The position numbers were made by a program, and so were the translations under genes. Of a stretch of DNA of 64,000 bases, positions 34,188 through 43,239 are shown in pieces. How positions within the stretch are numbered: the first letter of the stretch is position 1; the number at the start of each line of letters is the position of its first letter. The notes under the pieces were generated by a model, which saw nothing but the letters and a program-made list of their open reading frames with translations, was not told where the DNA came from and ran no database searches. Source of the DNA: Thermodesulfobacteriota bacterium (GTDB lineage: Bacteria > Desulfobacterota_D > UBA1144 > Nemesobacterales > CSP1-2). Location of the stretch: the NCBI GenBank assembly GCA_035559815.1, contig DATMAT010000023.1:309738-373737 (forward strand). Reading direction: 5' to 3'.

Positions 34188-35515
34188 ATGCTATTCAAAA
34201 AGATCCTAGAAGTCAGAAAAAACGAGGTTCGTGCTTTACTGTTTTCTTTTGCCTACTTCTTCTGCCTGCTCTGCAGTTATTACATCCTCCGTCCGATTCG
34301 GGACGAGATGGGCATCCAGGGCGGAGTGGAAAATCTCCAATGGCTCTTTACCGGCACATTTGTAGTCATGTTGCTAGGGTACCTCTTTTTGGCGCTGCCG
34401 TAGCGCGTTTTCCGAGAAGGAGACTTGTCCCTGTGGTCTATTACTTTTTCATATTAAACCTGCTCGTCTTTTTCCTGCTTTTTAAAAGCGGTCTATACGG
34501 CGTATGGACGGCAAGGGCATTTTTCATCTGGCTTAGCGTCTTCAACCTCTTTGTTGTGTCTGTTTTCTGGAGTTTTATGGCAGACCTATTCACCAACGAA
34601 CAGGCGAAGCGGCTATTCGGCTTTATCGCCGCGGGCGGAAGCGCTGGGGCCATTGCCGGGCCTTCGCTAACTGCAGGCTTGAGCACTGTCCTGGGACCGG
34701 TGAACCTTATTCTATTATCAATACTGTTACTTTTTCTTTCGGTGGTTTGCATACATCTACTTCTACGCTGGGAGGGTTCAGTTCATACAAAGGGTGAAGA
34801 GTCAGAAACTCAGCAAAATGCGGATAACATGCGCATCGGGGGCAGCATTTTTGCAGGATTCACCAGAGTGCTCCGCTCTCCTTACCTTCTGGGAATCTGC
34901 CTCTTTGTAGTCCTCTATACCACTCTTTCTACATTTCTCTATTTCACCCAGGCGAGAATCATCGAAAGCGCTTTTGACGAACCGGCTAAGCGAACCACCT
35001 TGTTTGCGTCGATGGACCTGGCCGTGAACGCGCTAACTATCATCGGCCAGGTATTTATCACCGGAAAGCTAGCCACAAGACTCGGTTTGTCGGCAACACT
35101 CATGCTCATACCGGCGCTGGTTACACTCGGTTTTGTGGCTCTCGGTCTTTTCCCGGTTCTTTCCGTTCTGGTGATATTTCAGGTCATAAAAAGGGCTGGA
35201 AACTTTGCCATCACCCGGCCTGCCCGGGAAATACTCTTTACCGTCGTACCCAAGGAGGATAAGTACAAGTCCAAGAATTTCATCGATACCGTCGTTTACC
35301 GAGCTGGAGATGCGGCTAGCGGCTGGGCGTTTGCTGGCCTTGTCGGTATGGGACTGAATCTCTCGTCAATCGCCTTCATCGCCGTGCCGATATCGGCGAT
35401 ATGGATGCTCACCGGTCTCATTCTGGGAAAGAAACAGGATAACATTTTGAAAGAAGTCAAAGTAGAACAGGAGATAATATCGGAAAAAGGTATGAGAGGG
35501 ATCACTGATGTTTAA
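34188..35515 (+). pseudogene. NTP/NDP-exchange-type (TLC/MFS-like) transporter, frameshifted
   Basis: The first frame (34188-34403) encodes KNEVRALLFSFAYFFCLLCS and YYILRPIRDEMGIQGG, the typical N-terminus of this family, and stops after 71 codons. The second frame continues VPLFGAAVARFPRRRLVPVV and nine or ten more membrane helices to 35515. One more G in the GGG at 34377-34379 joins the two as L-G-V-P-L-F-G. If the base is really missing the protein is broken; if it is an assembly slip, the gene codes for about 442 residues. Confidence 0.78.
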
Positions 35516-35617
35516 GATCGATTCTATTAAACCGATGGATTCAATGGGAGTTGTTATCAAAAAGATAACTATGTCTACTGTCTGGGCTGGGGGGCCGCCC
35601 GGAAATTTTGTTTGGTA

Positions 35618-35640
35618 GGTCACGAGTCTTGCTCGTGACC
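35618..35640. repeat. perfect palindrome GGTCACGAG / CTCGTGACC
   Basis: A 9-base perfect stem with loop TCTTG lies between the transporter remnant and the aldo/keto reductase. No T-run follows, so it looks like a dispersed repeat rather than a terminator. Confidence 0.55.
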
Positions 35641-35715
35641 ATGTGTGAAAATGTAACCTTGTAGCCAATACTAATGAATCTAATCGGAATAAACCAACTA
35701 ACAGGAGGAATTGGC

Positions 35716-36672
35716 ATGAGTAATAATAAAAAATATGTTAATCATTCGACGGCGTTTAGTCCGTCGCGAAGAGGTTTCATCAAGTTTTCACTCGGCTTAG
35801 GGGCTTTACTAGTTATACCGGATATCTCGATAGCGCAAGATAAGAAGCCCATAATCAAACGAAGGATTCCCAGCACGGGTGAGGAAATTCCGGCCGTAGG
35901 TTTGGGCACAGCCCGCACCTTTAATTTGATCCCGGGTGAGTCGCGTGAACCGTTAAAAGAAGTACTCCGGTTGTTCGTGGAGATGGGAGGCACGGTGGTG
36001 GATACTTCCCCAATGTATGGAACTGCCGAATCGGTAATAGGAGACCTTGCTTCCCAGTTGAACATCGTTGATTCTCTTTTCATAGCTACAAAGGTATGGA
36101 CCACGGGAAAGGAAGCCGGAATCGAGCAGATGGAGAACTCTATGAAGCTACTTCATCGGAAAAAGATAGACCTGATGCAGGTTCACAACCTGGTAGATGT
36201 CATGACTCAGTTGGAAACGCTACGGGCATGGAAGAAAGAGGGAAAGATTCGCTATCTCGGCGTTACTCACTCCCGGGTCAGCGCACATCCTGAATTAGAA
36301 AAGATAGTAGAAAAAGAAAACCTCGATTTCGTACAGCTCAACTACAATATCGAGACCAGGGATGCAGAGAGGCGGCTACTCCCACTAGCAGCAGAAAAGG
36401 GAACGGCAGTGCTCATAAACGAGCCGTTTGAGAAGGGCGATCTCTTTGGAAAGGTCAAGGGTAAAGCACTGCCTCCCTGGGCGGCAGAGTTTGACTGCAC
36501 TAGCTGGGCGCAGTTCTTCCTCAAATACATCATATCCAATCCGGCGGTTACCTGCGTAATTCCCGCCACCAGCAAACCGCAGCACCTTAAGGACAACATG
36601 CAGGCATGCTACGGCCGCCTTCCAGACGAGGGTATGAGAAGACGCATGGTGGAGTACATGAAGGAGTTATGA
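35716..36672 (+). CDS. Tat-exported aldo/keto reductase
   Basis: 318 residues from ATG 35716 (AGGAGG 7 bases upstream; the frame is open to 35674). SPSRRGFIKFSLGLGALLV near residues 14-32 is a twin-arginine signal ending before AQDKKP, so the folded enzyme is probably exported. The AKR tetrad is visible: Asp and Tyr in VVDTSPMYG, Lys in ATKVW, His in QVHNL. The C-terminal VTCVIPATSKPQHLKDNM matches the cofactor-binding strand. NADPH binding in the periplasm is odd unless cofactor is loaded before export. Confidence 0.88.
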   Translation: MSNNKKYVNHSTAFSPSRRGFIKFSLGLGALLVIPDISIAQDKKPIIKRRIPSTGEEIPAVGLGTARTFNLIPGESREPLKEVLRLFVEMGGTVVDTSPMYGTAESVIGDLASQLNIVDSLFIATKVWTTGKEAGIEQMENSMKLLHRKKIDLMQVHNLVDVMTQLETLRAWKKEGKIRYLGVTHSRVSAHPELEKIVEKENLDFVQLNYNIETRDAERRLLPLAAEKGTAVLINEPFEKGDLFGKVKGKALPPWAAEFDCTSWAQFFLKYIISNPAVTCVIPATSKPQHLKDNMQACYGRLPDEGMRRRMVEYMKEL

Positions 36673-36714
36673 ATTATCTAACTAAGTTGGATTTTGGTGA
36701 AAAACCATTAACGC

Positions 36715-36743
36715 TTGACCCTGATAGCGTGTTACGCTACTAT
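36715..36743 (+). promoter_or_regulatory. higBA promoter with HigA operator palindrome
   Basis: TTGACC (36715-36720) and TACTAT (36738-36743) are spaced by exactly 17 bases, a good sigma70 promoter. Between and partly over the -10 lies the palindrome TAGCGT-GTT-ACGCTA (36725-36739). The start of higB is 9 bases after the -10. This layout, with operator covering the -10, fits autorepression by the HigA antitoxin. Confidence 0.7.
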
Positions 36744-36751
36744 ATTTCCTA

Positions 36752-37036
36752 GTGATAAGGCATTTTGCCGATTCCGATACTGAGAAACTATTTCAAGGAC
36801 TAAGGCCAAGGAAGCTACCAACTCAGGTTTTGCGAGCTGCCTTGCGAAAGCTTCTTATTTTGAATGCGGCTGAGTCACTGGAAGATCTAAGAATCATACC
36901 GGGGAATAGGCTTGAGAAACTGAAGGGAGATCGTAAAGGACAATACAGTATCCGAATCAACGATCAATGGAGAATTTGTTTCAAGTGGCGGGGTGGCGAT
37001 GCGTATGCAGTTGAAATCGCAGATTATCACTCCTGA
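36752..37036 (+). CDS. higB: HigB-type (RelE superfamily) toxin
   Basis: 94 residues from GTG. It carries the HigB/GraT pattern: IRHFADSDTEKLFQG, LRPRKLPTQVLRAALRKL, then PGNRLEKLKGDRKGQYSIRI and NDQWRICFKW. HigB toxins cut mRNA on the ribosome. The toxin comes first and the antitoxin second, the usual HigBA order. The reading frame is intact, in contrast to the toxin at 24653. Confidence 0.93.
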   Translation: MIRHFADSDTEKLFQGLRPRKLPTQVLRAALRKLLILNAAESLEDLRIIPGNRLEKLKGDRKGQYSIRINDQWRICFKWRGGDAYAVEIADYHS

Positions 37037-37046
37037 GGAGGCACTC

Positions 37047-37352
37047 ATGAGAAAAAGAGAAATAGAACCAATCCATCCTGGTCAAATTTTATTGGAAGAA
37101 TTTCTTAAACCCCTGGGTATCAGTCAGTATCGTTTGGCTAAAGATATCAATGTAGATTCGAGGCGGGTTAATGCAATAGTGAATGGCGAGCGGGCCATTA
37201 CGGCGGACACGGCTCTGAGGCTATCTCGTTACTTCGGGACATCTGAACGCTTTTGGCTGAATTTGCAGGCTCACTATGATCTGGAAGTGCAGAAGAGAGA
37301 GCTGGGTGATAGACTTGAGAAAGAAGTTAAAGCTCACTCCAGGACCGGCTGA
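37047..37352 (+). CDS. higA: HigA-type XRE antitoxin
   Basis: 101 residues from ATG 37047, chosen because GAGGAGG stands 6 bases before it; the frame is open to 36993. EPIHPGQILLEEFLKPLGIS is the HigA N-terminus, followed by a helix-turn-helix (QYRLAKDINVDSRRVNAIVN) and YFGTSERFWLNLQAHYDLE. It neutralises HigB and is the likely repressor of the promoter at 36715. Confidence 0.93.
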   Translation: MRKREIEPIHPGQILLEEFLKPLGISQYRLAKDINVDSRRVNAIVNGERAITADTALRLSRYFGTSERFWLNLQAHYDLEVQKRELGDRLEKEVKAHSRTG

Positions 37353-37563
37353 GCTTCTACAATATTACAACTATCTCCTTTCTCAAAAGAATCTTTCATC
37401 CTAGCTACAATCTTATTCTATTATTAATAGCTACATTATCCAATTTGCCTACTACTTTCCCTTCCTTAGCGGGTCTATGGTTTTAAGTTTAAATCCAATC
37501 GAGAATATCCCATTTTGCTTGCATCAGATAATATAAAATGGCTTATGAGCCGGGAATGTGGAG

Positions 37564-37785
37564 TCAATCCTTCGTTTCCTCCCAGCTAACAGCGGGTTTC
37601 AATTTTTTTCCGGCGCATTCTCTCAGGAATAGATTGATCAACTTCTGATAGGGTATATCCGTTTCTGCGGCGAGCTTCTTAAAGTAATCTATGATCTCAT
37701 TTTCGAGCAGTATGGTGACTTGTTTCTTGAGTTTTTTAGAGTAAGGGTTTTTTATAGATTTTGTAAAATCGTATTCTTTCCTCAT
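37564..37785 (-). CDS. brnA: BrnA-type antitoxin (ribbon-helix-helix)
   Basis: 73 residues. KKQVTILLENEIIDYFKKLA is the RHH strand-helix, with TDIPYQKLINLFLRECAGKK as the second helix. BrnA binds BrnT and represses the operon. It starts one base after brnT ends. Confidence 0.85.
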   Translation of the reverse strand: MRKEYDFTKSIKNPYSKKLKKQVTILLENEIIDYFKKLAAETDIPYQKLINLFLRECAGKKLKPAVSWEETKD

Positions 37786-37786
37786 G

Positions 37787-38077
37787 TTATTTTCTCCTTT
37801 CGTATAACTTTGTTTCCTTTTTAGTTGCCTTTCTTGCCGATATAAATCGTATTGTCTCCTCGCTCTCCCTGTAGGTGTGAACGATAACTAACACTCGAAG
37901 CTCATAGCTCAGGCCGAGTAATATAAAGCGATCTTCAGCTTGGGAATGATCCGGGTCGGCAATAAGTCGAGCGTGTTCATCGTAAAAAACACTCTTTGCT
38001 TCCTCAAAAGAGACTTTGTGCTTTCTCTTATTAGCGACATTTTTATTCTCATCCCAATCGAATCGTATATTACTCAT
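37787..38077 (-). CDS. brnT: BrnT-type toxin
   Basis: 96 residues. FDWDENKNVANKRKHKVSFE, then DEHARLIADPDHSQAEDRFI and the ending RFISARKATKKETKLY reproduce the BrnT family pattern throughout, including the conserved E-D-R and R-x-I-S-A-R-x-A blocks. BrnT is a RelE-fold ribonuclease. The frame is intact and complete. Confidence 0.93.
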   Translation of the reverse strand: MSNIRFDWDENKNVANKRKHKVSFEEAKSVFYDEHARLIADPDHSQAEDRFILLGLSYELRVLVIVHTYRESEETIRFISARKATKKETKLYERRK

Positions 38078-38094
38078 AATTATACCATAATTAT
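38076..38094. promoter_or_regulatory. repeat ATAATTAT-ACC-ATAATTAT at the brnT start, likely operator
   Basis: Two copies of the self-complementary word ATAATTAT, separated by ACC, overlap the first bases of brnT. Operators of RHH antitoxins usually consist of such paired short sites. The 200 bases upstream are AT-rich and gene-free. Confidence 0.5.
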
Positions 38095-38302
38095 TTCAGC
38101 AATATCTTTCATATATTAATATTATAGTTGATCGTAAGGTTTCTATGTCAAGGCTAAGTTGGCCGATGAGGTCTCTTTGGATGTTTTTACAGGTCCTCTT
38201 ACACCTATTGAATATAGGTAACTAAAATACACTGGAGAATAGAAGAAAAGATGATAGGATTATTATCTATGAATAATCTGGCAATTATATGGGGAGATAC
38301 TC

Positions 38303-38812
38303 ATGAAATCAGAAGAACTAAGGTCATTACAGGCTCCGTTAAAAGAGCGTTATAAAGAACACCCCGAGGCTGCGCTTATCACCCTGAAAGCCCAGGGCCG
38401 CATCGGCGAGGGTATTACCTGCAGAGTTGAGACAGGAAAAGCGCTGGTAGAAGCAGGGCTTCATCCGGCGACAGGAGGCAATGGTCTCGCTGCGTGCTCG
38501 GGAGACATGTTGCTCGAGGCGCTTGTGGCCTGCGCCGGCGTGACCTTGAACGCAGTAGCTACAGCCTTAGGTATAGAGCTACGCAAAGGAACTGTCAGTG
38601 CCGAGGGTGACTTGGATTTTCGAGGGACGCTGGGCGTATCCAAAGAAGCTCCGGTTGGGTTCAAGAATATCCGGCTCCATTTCGACCTGGATACCAATGC
38701 CTCTCCGGAGCAATTGACATCTCTCCTTAGATTGACGGAGAGATATTGTGTCGTGTATCAAACACTGCGCGGCACGCCTGATATCAAAATTACTCACCAG
38801 GTTGCGGCGTGA
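38303..38812 (+). CDS. OsmC/Ohr-family protein
   Basis: 169 residues. The two family cysteines are present: one in LEALVACAGVTLNAVATALG and one in LTERYCVVYQTL. The surrounding LHPATGGNGLAACSGDMLLE is typical of OsmC-like (rather than Ohr) proteins. They reduce organic hydroperoxides with the Cys pair. Isolated gene with a GGGGAGATA-type ribosome site. Confidence 0.88.
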   Translation: MKSEELRSLQAPLKERYKEHPEAALITLKAQGRIGEGITCRVETGKALVEAGLHPATGGNGLAACSGDMLLEALVACAGVTLNAVATALGIELRKGTVSAEGDLDFRGTLGVSKEAPVGFKNIRLHFDLDTNASPEQLTSLLRLTERYCVVYQTLRGTPDIKITHQVAA

Positions 38813-38908
38813 TAAAGATAGAGAGAGCGGTTCTTTACTACTAGCTCATTATTTCGGTTGGTTCTACTAGACTTACTACGGGGTATAGGTTTACAAGTTT
38901 ATATTTGT

Positions 38909-38937
38909 GTTCACCCTTCGACGGGCTCAGGATGAAC
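38909..38937. repeat. palindromic repeat, family C (GTTCACCCTTCGACGGGC...)
   Basis: GTTCA...TGAAC arms flank CCCTTCGACGGGCTCAGG. The same core (CTGAGCCTGTCGAAG) recurs at 48994-49018. No T-run follows. Confidence 0.6.
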
Positions 38938-39039
38938 GGACAAATGATTTACCATAAAGCATGAATTTTTTGAGGGTATATTTGCGTCTAAAATCGTTTA
39001 AAGGATGCGAGAAGATTAAGAGACAACTTGGATACTAGT

Positions 39040-39726
39040 TCACTTTGAAGTAATAATTTCCCTGCTTCTCTCCCCGCAGTTAAGAAGCATATCCAGCGTT
39101 GATAGATTATATATAAACTCTCCCCAGAGTTGTGGGTAGACTGGTGGTTTAAAATTGCAAAACTCAATTTGAAGTCCGGAGTGGTCTATCAGTGGTATAT
39201 CTAAATGTTTTTCCACTATAGGAAAGGTCAGGTAAGTATGGGCCTTTAGGTGTTTGCAGATATTAATGATCAACTCAGTACCCTTTCCGGTGACTCCCAG
39301 TTCCGACTGTAGATAAAGTTTGGTCTTGAGCGCAAGCGCTTCCCATAGGAATTTAATTATGCTCATGTTGAGCTCGGCCAGCTTATGATTGTTTTTATTG
39401 TAGGTTGATTCCAGGGTTGGTAGGTAATCATCTAAATAAGGAGCATGGGCATAACTCTGTATGATGCTCTGTAGATGTTTTCTTTTCCATTCTACTTCGT
39501 AGCATATTTCTACTTCCCGAATTATCTGGAGACCGCGCCCTTTTTTCCAGACGGGAACTGTAAGCCACAATTCTCCCTGCTCGTTTTTAAGCCGGTTTCG
39601 ATTAACCCACCCGTGGCCGCGTGGGAACTGCACGTTATCGAGTAAAACCATGCAGTCTGACTTCATCGCCTTAAAGAAAAATCCAGGCCAGGGTAAGAAG
39701 ATGGGCTGGTGTGTGCTGACAATCAT
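39040..39726 (-). CDS. WbqC-like family protein
   Basis: 228 residues, complete. The N-terminal HQPIFLPWPGFFFKAMKSDC, LLDNVQFPRGHGWVNRNR and WLTVPV reproduce the WbqC family signature, and CKHLKAHTYL follows later. WbqC-like proteins occur in O-antigen and amino-sugar contexts and may act as transferases or isomerases; no such neighbours are here. The start faces the Spy-like gene. Confidence 0.9.
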   Translation of the reverse strand: MIVSTHQPIFLPWPGFFFKAMKSDCMVLLDNVQFPRGHGWVNRNRLKNEQGELWLTVPVWKKGRGLQIIREVEICYEVEWKRKHLQSIIQSYAHAPYLDDYLPTLESTYNKNNHKLAELNMSIIKFLWEALALKTKLYLQSELGVTGKGTELIINICKHLKAHTYLTFPIVEKHLDIPLIDHSGLQIEFCNFKPPVYPQLWGEFIYNLSTLDMLLNCGERSREIITSK

Positions 39727-39874
39727 TTTTCGCGCTTAATTTATATTGTCACTCTTTCGGCTATAATTACCATAAGTATATGGAACTCATTCAAAAGCTT
39801 AAGCAATTTTTTTGTAACCATATTGTGACTTCGATAGTTTAATAATTTAAAACTATGATTTAGGAGGTTTTAAG

Positions 39875-40345
39875 ATGACTAGAGTCTTATCATTGTTTGC
39901 TGTTACCTTTCTTATTTTATCCTTTGCTGCTTTGGCCTACTCGGGGAAGGACTGTGATAAGCATGGAAAGCGCGGTTGGGACTGGTGGAATAAAGCTGAA
40001 GTGGTAGAAAAGCTAAAGCTTACCGACCAGCAAAAAACTCAAATAGAGGAGATAGCCTCTGCAAATAAAGAGAAGATCGGCGGTCTCCGCACCCAGGTCA
40101 AGGCAGACTATGAGGCGTTCAAGGAAGTAATGGAAAATCCAAATTCGACTAGAGAACAGATTTTATCCAAATTTGACCAGGCGGGGAAGACGCACGGAGA
40201 ATTGAGAAGGGCGGAATTTGAGATGAAATTGGACATCAGGGATGTTCTTACGCCCGAACAGAGAACTGCGCTACACGAATTTAAAGAGCAGCATAAGAAG
40301 GAATACAAAAAAGAGAAGAAGGGTAAAGATAAAGGAGATATGTAA
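39875..40345 (+). CDS. Spy/CpxP-like periplasmic protein
   Basis: 156 residues with AGGAGG before the ATG. A signal peptide (LSLFAVTFLILSFAALAYS) is followed by LTDQQKTQIEEI and, later, LTPEQRTALHEF, the two L-T-x-x-Q motifs of the family, on long helices. The end is extremely Lys-rich. Spy is an ATP-independent chaperone and CpxP a stress sensor in the periplasm. A strong terminator follows. Confidence 0.85.
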   Translation: MTRVLSLFAVTFLILSFAALAYSGKDCDKHGKRGWDWWNKAEVVEKLKLTDQQKTQIEEIASANKEKIGGLRTQVKADYEAFKEVMENPNSTREQILSKFDQAGKTHGELRRAEFEMKLDIRDVLTPEQRTALHEFKEQHKKEYKKEKKGKDKGDM

Positions 40346-40357
40346 AAAAGAGTTAAG

Positions 40358-40393
40358 GGCAGCCGCGACTCGAAGCGGAGCGGCTGCCTTTTT
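40358..40393 (+). terminator. intrinsic terminator after the Spy-like gene
   Basis: A 9-base perfect GC-rich stem (GGCAGCCGC / GCGGCTGCC) with a 13-base loop is followed at once by five T. It begins 13 bases after the stop. Confidence 0.85.
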
Positions 40394-40447
40394 GTGCATC
40401 AGTGTCTATGATTAGACGGCAATGAGGTAAAAAGAGGGGGTAAAGTA

Positions 40448-40897
40448 ATGGGGCTCAAGACAATACGTTTTCTTGCCCTGTTATTCACGGCCTTGGCTCT
40501 AGCCCCGGCACTGGCCCACTTACTGGAGTTGCCCAACAAAATCGACCTATCCCGTGACGATTATCTGATGGTTCAGCAGATTTACCGAGGCTGGGCGTTG
40601 CTCGGATTTGTCGTGGTTGGGGCGTTGCTTTCCAACCTTGTTTTAACGATCGTGGTCCGGACAAAGCCAAGGACTTTTGTGCTGACCCTGAGTGCCTTTC
40701 TCTGCATATTGGGAACACAGGTAGTGTTCTGGACCTATACATATCCTGCTAACCAAGAAACTGGCAACTGGACAATGTTGCCTGCAAACTGGCTAGAGCT
40801 TAGGCGGCAATGGGAGTACTCTCATGCTGCTAGCGCCGCTCTAAATTTACTTGCGCTGATTTCACTGATTTTATCGGCTCTAGTGGAAGAAGAATAA
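40448..40897 (+). CDS. four-helix membrane protein, DUF1772-like
   Basis: 149 residues with four hydrophobic segments (about 5-25, 47-70, 77-97 and 124-145). The loop PANQETGNWTMLPANWLELR and RQWEYSHAASAALNL with its conserved W...R-x-x-W-x-x-x-H is what DUF1772 / anthrone-oxygenase-like proteins show. The starts 'MGLKTIRFLALLFTALALAP' acts as the first helix. Function unknown; an intact relative of the broken gene at 43619. Confidence 0.65.
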   Translation: MGLKTIRFLALLFTALALAPALAHLLELPNKIDLSRDDYLMVQQIYRGWALLGFVVVGALLSNLVLTIVVRTKPRTFVLTLSAFLCILGTQVVFWTYTYPANQETGNWTMLPANWLELRRQWEYSHAASAALNLLALISLILSALVEEE

Positions 40898-41061
40898 CTG
40901 TTTTCTTGTAGAAAGAATTATGTGATGTCGTGCTACTTGCAGCACCTTGAGTAAACGGGTGAGCAGGGAAAAGAGAGTGTACATTTTTCTATAACGTTTC
41001 TTATTGCTGATTAAGAGAGACAGCTTTCTTGTAAACAACTGTCAGGGTAAGTTTATCCTCT

Positions 41062-41790
41062 ATGATAGAGGGTTATGGAGAAGACCTTGCTTATATTCAC
41101 GACGTCGGTTTTGGAGATTTTGCCAGGGAATCTGCGCCCGGTCTACTGGAGATCCTCCATCAAAAAGGCTTAGAAAATGGACTGGTTATTGACCTGGGCT
41201 GCGGTAGCGGAATATGGGCAAAAGCGCTTACCCATGCGGGTTATGAAGTTATAGGTATAGACCTGTCTCATGCTATGCTTGATTTAGCGAGGAAAAGGGC
41301 ACCGGAGGCTAAGTTCAAAAAAGCGTCCTTTCTGAAAGTCAGGCTTCCCCAATGTAATGCTGTGACATCAATAGGAGAGTGCCTGAATTATCAATTCGAT
41401 ACACACGGTAAAATAGGGGTCAAAAGACTATTTACCCGAATATACCAAGCCCTACGGCCGGGCGGTGTCTTCATCTTCGATATCGCCGAGCCGGGATATG
41501 TAAGCGGTCCCAATCCGCAAAGGACTTTTTATCAGGGGAGAGATTGGGCAATACTCCTGGAAAAAGAGGAAGATAGGAAAAGAAATAGATTAACCCGCAA
41601 AATGACCATATTCCGCAAGGTTGGGAATCTCTATCGAAGAAGCGAAGAGGTCCACAATGTCCGGTTGTACAGAGGCTCAGAGATCGCAAGGGAACTCCGG
41701 CCAGTTGGGTTCAGAGTAAAAATTATCCATGGGTATGGAGTACATACATTCAAAAAGGCCCAAGTAGGATTTATAGCCACAAAAACGTGA
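41062..41790 (+). CDS. class I SAM-dependent methyltransferase
   Basis: 242 residues. Motif I is VIDLGCGSGIWAKAL, motif II VIGIDLSHAML, and post-I KFKKASFL; YQALRPGGVFIFDIAEPGY is motif III. The substrate cannot be inferred. It reads as a complete protein from ATG; nothing in the surroundings links it to a pathway. Confidence 0.87.
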   Translation: MIEGYGEDLAYIHDVGFGDFARESAPGLLEILHQKGLENGLVIDLGCGSGIWAKALTHAGYEVIGIDLSHAMLDLARKRAPEAKFKKASFLKVRLPQCNAVTSIGECLNYQFDTHGKIGVKRLFTRIYQALRPGGVFIFDIAEPGYVSGPNPQRTFYQGRDWAILLEKEEDRKRNRLTRKMTIFRKVGNLYRRSEEVHNVRLYRGSEIARELRPVGFRVKIIHGYGVHTFKKAQVGFIATKT

Positions 41791-42029
41791 ATTTAAATAA
41801 TAATGATTTATCTTATCTTTAGTTGCTTCCACTGATTAAGGTGATAAAATGTTAGGCCAACTCAAATTGAATAATCTGCTTTGAATCGTGGAACCGATGT
41901 ATAGACGGATTTGAAGACTAGGTTATGGTCGAAGAATAAAAGGTGCGGAATACAAAAGACTTCCCGGTAAATTAGGTATTGATTTGGGAGTTAAGCAGCG
42001 AAGCTCAATAGAGCGAGGGCTGAATGTAG

Positions 42030-43232
42030 GTGAATAGACTCGAGGCTCCAGCCATTATTCAGGATTGTCTGAGAAAGGGACTGAACAATCCCAGCTTGCA
42101 TATCATTAAAATTTCAGGACTGGGGAAAGCCTCTGACTTCGGGCGAACGGAAACAGACCAAAAGTGGCGTCGTATCAAATATGCCCCGGACCGGCTGGAT
42201 GACCTGGAGGGGATACTCCCCCTAGAGATTACTTACGACTTAGGTAGTGGTGCGGAGCAGAATTTAAACGTGATGATGAAGGCGAGAACGAGAACGGGGA
42301 TAGGCACCGGATTAATCCCTAAAACTATGGCGGAAGTTGGCCTTGAGCTTGATAGGCCGTTTCCGGAATACCTGACATCCAGGGAAACGGTTGGGGGATA
42401 TATGCGGGAGATAGAGATATTTCGGATGCAGAGCCGATATCCATCATTACAGAGATACCTTCCCCGTTATCTGGGCGATCACGTCGACGAATCCAGAAAC
42501 GAATTCATACTACTTGAAGAACTCATTACCGATGGTGCTCTGATGGATAGTGCCGATGATGTCTCCGGGTGGACGCCGGAATTGATCAACAGCGCAATAG
42601 AAGCTATTGCTGATATTCACGCTATTTTTTACGGAAAGGACGATCAGCTCTCTGCCATGAACTGGCTGGAACGCCGAGTGACCACAGAAGATATGCTTAA
42701 AGATGAAAGCCTCTGGCGAGGCCTGGCCGAGTTTACTAGAAAACGCTTCCCCGACCATATAACCGAAAAGGCCTACCGTCGGCACCTGGGTATTATCGAT
42801 ACTATTTCTAAGTGGCATCTGGTAAAGGATGCCATGCGTCACACCCTAGTGCATGATGATTTCAATCCCAGAAATTCAGGATTTCGCAGTTTAGGGAGTG
42901 GTCTCGTCCCGGTCATATACGATTGGGAACTGGCGCTGATAGATATTCCACAGAGAGACCTAGTGGAAATGCTGGTATTTACCTTGTCCGACACGGTTTC
43001 ACGCTCTCAGGTGGACGAACACGTGGAGCGCCATCGCACTCGTCTTGAATCGGCAGCGGCTACCACAATTAAGAAGGACGATTGGATGGAGGGATTTCGT
43101 TGTGAGCTTTTCCTGGAGGCAATTAATCGGGTACCGTTACAGTGGGTTTTCCACAGCCGGTTCCCCTCAGGCTATGCGGTGAGGATTTCACGTACCCTAG
43201 AGCACCTGCTCTCTCTGTATGCCGATGTCTAA
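42030..43232 (+). CDS. aminoglycoside/choline-kinase-like phosphotransferase
   Basis: 400 residues from a GTG. The APH-type kinase core is visible late: TLVHDDFNPRNSG (near 275, H-x-D-x-x-x-x-N catalytic loop) and VIYDWELALID (metal-binding Asp). The N-terminal region (1-120) with KARTRTGIGTGLIPKTMAEV fits the lobe that holds ATP in ecdysteroid-kinase/APH proteins. The substrate is unknown; antibiotic resistance should not be assumed. An almost immediately downstream remnant (43240) may have been in its operon. Confidence 0.78.
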   Translation: MNRLEAPAIIQDCLRKGLNNPSLHIIKISGLGKASDFGRTETDQKWRRIKYAPDRLDDLEGILPLEITYDLGSGAEQNLNVMMKARTRTGIGTGLIPKTMAEVGLELDRPFPEYLTSRETVGGYMREIEIFRMQSRYPSLQRYLPRYLGDHVDESRNEFILLEELITDGALMDSADDVSGWTPELINSAIEAIADIHAIFYGKDDQLSAMNWLERRVTTEDMLKDESLWRGLAEFTRKRFPDHITEKAYRRHLGIIDTISKWHLVKDAMRHTLVHDDFNPRNSGFRSLGSGLVPVIYDWELALIDIPQRDLVEMLVFTLSDTVSRSQVDEHVERHRTRLESAAATTIKKDDWMEGFRCELFLEAINRVPLQWVFHSRFPSGYAVRISRTLEHLLSLYADV

Positions 43233-43239
43233 AGGAGAA

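Noticed and set aside
35618..35640. Perfect palindrome read as a terminator for the transporter gene
   Set aside because: No T-run on either side and 100 bases from the stop; kept as a repeat.
42030..43232. Antibiotic-resistance aminoglycoside kinase
   Set aside because: Only the general kinase motifs are present; the fold covers many other substrates.
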